From Coriobacteriaceae bacterium (GTDB lineage Bacteria > Actinomycetota > Coriobacteriia > Coriobacteriales > Eggerthellaceae): a stretch of 6,036 nucleotides of DNA. The stretch covers positions 1 to 6,036 of the forward strand of contig SFII01000137.1 of assembly GCA_004555335.1 (NCBI GenBank). The letters are read 5' to 3'. The translations under genes and the position numbers were made by a program. The notes beneath the pieces are model-generated. The model worked only from the letters and a program-made list of their open reading frames with translations, was not told the DNA's origin and did not search any database. This document shows, piece by piece, positions 5,708 to 6,036 of the stretch (position 1 is its first letter; the number at the start of each line of letters is the position of its first letter).

Positions 5708-5896
5708 CTATGCGCGCTCGACCTTACCAGCCTTCATGCACTTGGTGCAGACGTTTGCACGGCGAACACGGCCGTTTTCCTTGATGGTGATCTTCTGCAC
5801 GTTGGGGCGGAAGACACGGTTGGTCACACGGTGGGAATGGCTGACGTTACGGCCGGCAACCGGAGCCTTACCGCAGATTTCGCATACCTTGGACAT
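5708..5896 (-). CDS. rpmB: 50S ribosomal protein L28 (zinc-ribbon form)
   Basis: L28 is a small protein of the large ribosomal subunit. The 62-residue product has MSKVCEICGK at its N-terminus, the conserved GRNVSHSH (15-22) and RVFRPNVQK (27-35), and two CxxC pairs (Cys5/Cys8 and Cys50/Cys53) that would bind zinc, making it the C+ type rather than the cysteine-free paralogue often expressed under zinc limitation. The ATG at 5896 is chosen because GGAG lies 8 bases upstream and MSK is the usual L28 start; a GTG at 5905 would add three residues and destroy the ribosome binding site. It is transcribed alone within the window, convergent with the smpB operon, with its own promoter and terminator. 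Confidence 0.97.
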   Translation of the reverse strand: MSKVCEICGKAPVAGRNVSHSHRVTNRVFRPNVQKITIKENGRVRRANVCTKCMKAGKVERA

Positions 5897-5904
5897 ATTA
5901 ATCA

Positions 5905-5908
5905 CTCC
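5905..5908 (-). promoter_or_regulatory. rpmB ribosome binding site
   Basis: GGAG on the - strand lies 8 bases before the ATG at 5896. It overlaps the upstream in-frame GTG (5905-5903), which decides for the ATG. Confidence 0.75.
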
Positions 5909-5924
5909 ATTACTATTACTTATT

Positions 5925-5942
5925 GCTTGCCTTCAGGCGAGC
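5925..5942 (-). promoter_or_regulatory. Small hairpin in the rpmB leader
   Basis: GCTCGCC and GGCAAGC face each other around a TGAA loop on the - strand, with one C-A mismatch in seven pairs. It lies within the predicted 5' leader, 29 bases before the ATG. Stability is low and there is no following T run, so a regulatory role is only possible. Confidence 0.2.
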
Positions 5943-5965
5943 ATACATGACGAATAAGCCGCACC

Positions 5966-5994
5966 ACTATATCACACTGCAACCGAACTCAAAA
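5966..5994 (-). promoter_or_regulatory. Probable rpmB promoter with extended -10
   Basis: On the - strand, TATAGT (5971-5966) is preceded directly by TGA (5974-5972), forming an extended -10 of the TGnTATAAT type. A weak -35, TTTTGA (5994-5989), lies 17 bases upstream. The start of transcription would be near 5959, giving a leader of about 63 bases. The window ends about 40 bases beyond the -35, so any upstream operator is mostly out of view. Confidence 0.55.
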
Positions 5995-6036
5995 GGGAGA
6001 ACGAGCGCAGAACAAGAAGACCACGGCTTCTTCAAA

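Noticed and set aside
5603..5957. + strand open frames opposite rpmB
   Set aside because: They run through the terminator hairpin and antisense to L28; no protein resemblance was seen.

Overview
The window is a compact, GC-rich piece of bacterial chromosome holding core genes. Five genes are on the + strand: ftsE (5' part outside the window), ftsX, an S41/CtpA-like membrane-anchored protease homologue, rnr (RNase R, split by a frameshift) and smpB, followed by a small, very acidic unknown protein. A single ribosomal protein gene, rpmB (L28), lies convergently on the - strand. The GC-rich codon choice, the four-cysteine L28 and the FtsEX / S41 / RNase R / SmpB order suggest an actinobacterial genome, most likely of the class Coriobacteriia. 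That placement is inference from protein resemblance, not a search.

Layout: 1-1372 encodes the FtsEX ABC-type complex that couples the divisome to peptidoglycan hydrolysis. After a 22-base gap, 1395-2675 encodes the S41 protein, with a -10-like box placed so close to its ATG that the message may be leaderless. One base after its stop, 2677-4666 encodes RNase R in two overlapping frames joined by an apparent single-base insertion near 3724-3732. A promoter-like TATAAT just after rnr leads into smpB (4757-5227), whose stop codon overlaps the ATG of the acidic protein (5227-5592). The 115-base convergent gap (5593-5707) holds two hairpins; one is a clear rho-independent terminator for rpmB. The last 140 bases hold the rpmB promoter and leader.

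How the genes fit together: FtsEX and the S41 protein act at the cell envelope during division. RNase R and SmpB belong to ribosome rescue: SmpB carries tmRNA to stalled ribosomes and RNase R degrades the faulty mRNA. No ssrA (tmRNA) gene is visible in the window.

Two observations stand out. First, the S41 protein keeps the family's catalytic Lys and Gln (K359, Q363) but has Ala334 exactly where the nucleophilic Ser should be, so it looks like a pseudoprotease. Second, rnr is frameshifted between its four-Asp catalytic motif and the rest of the enzyme; this is either a real lesion or an assembly error. No mobile element, CRISPR array, tRNA or rRNA was seen.
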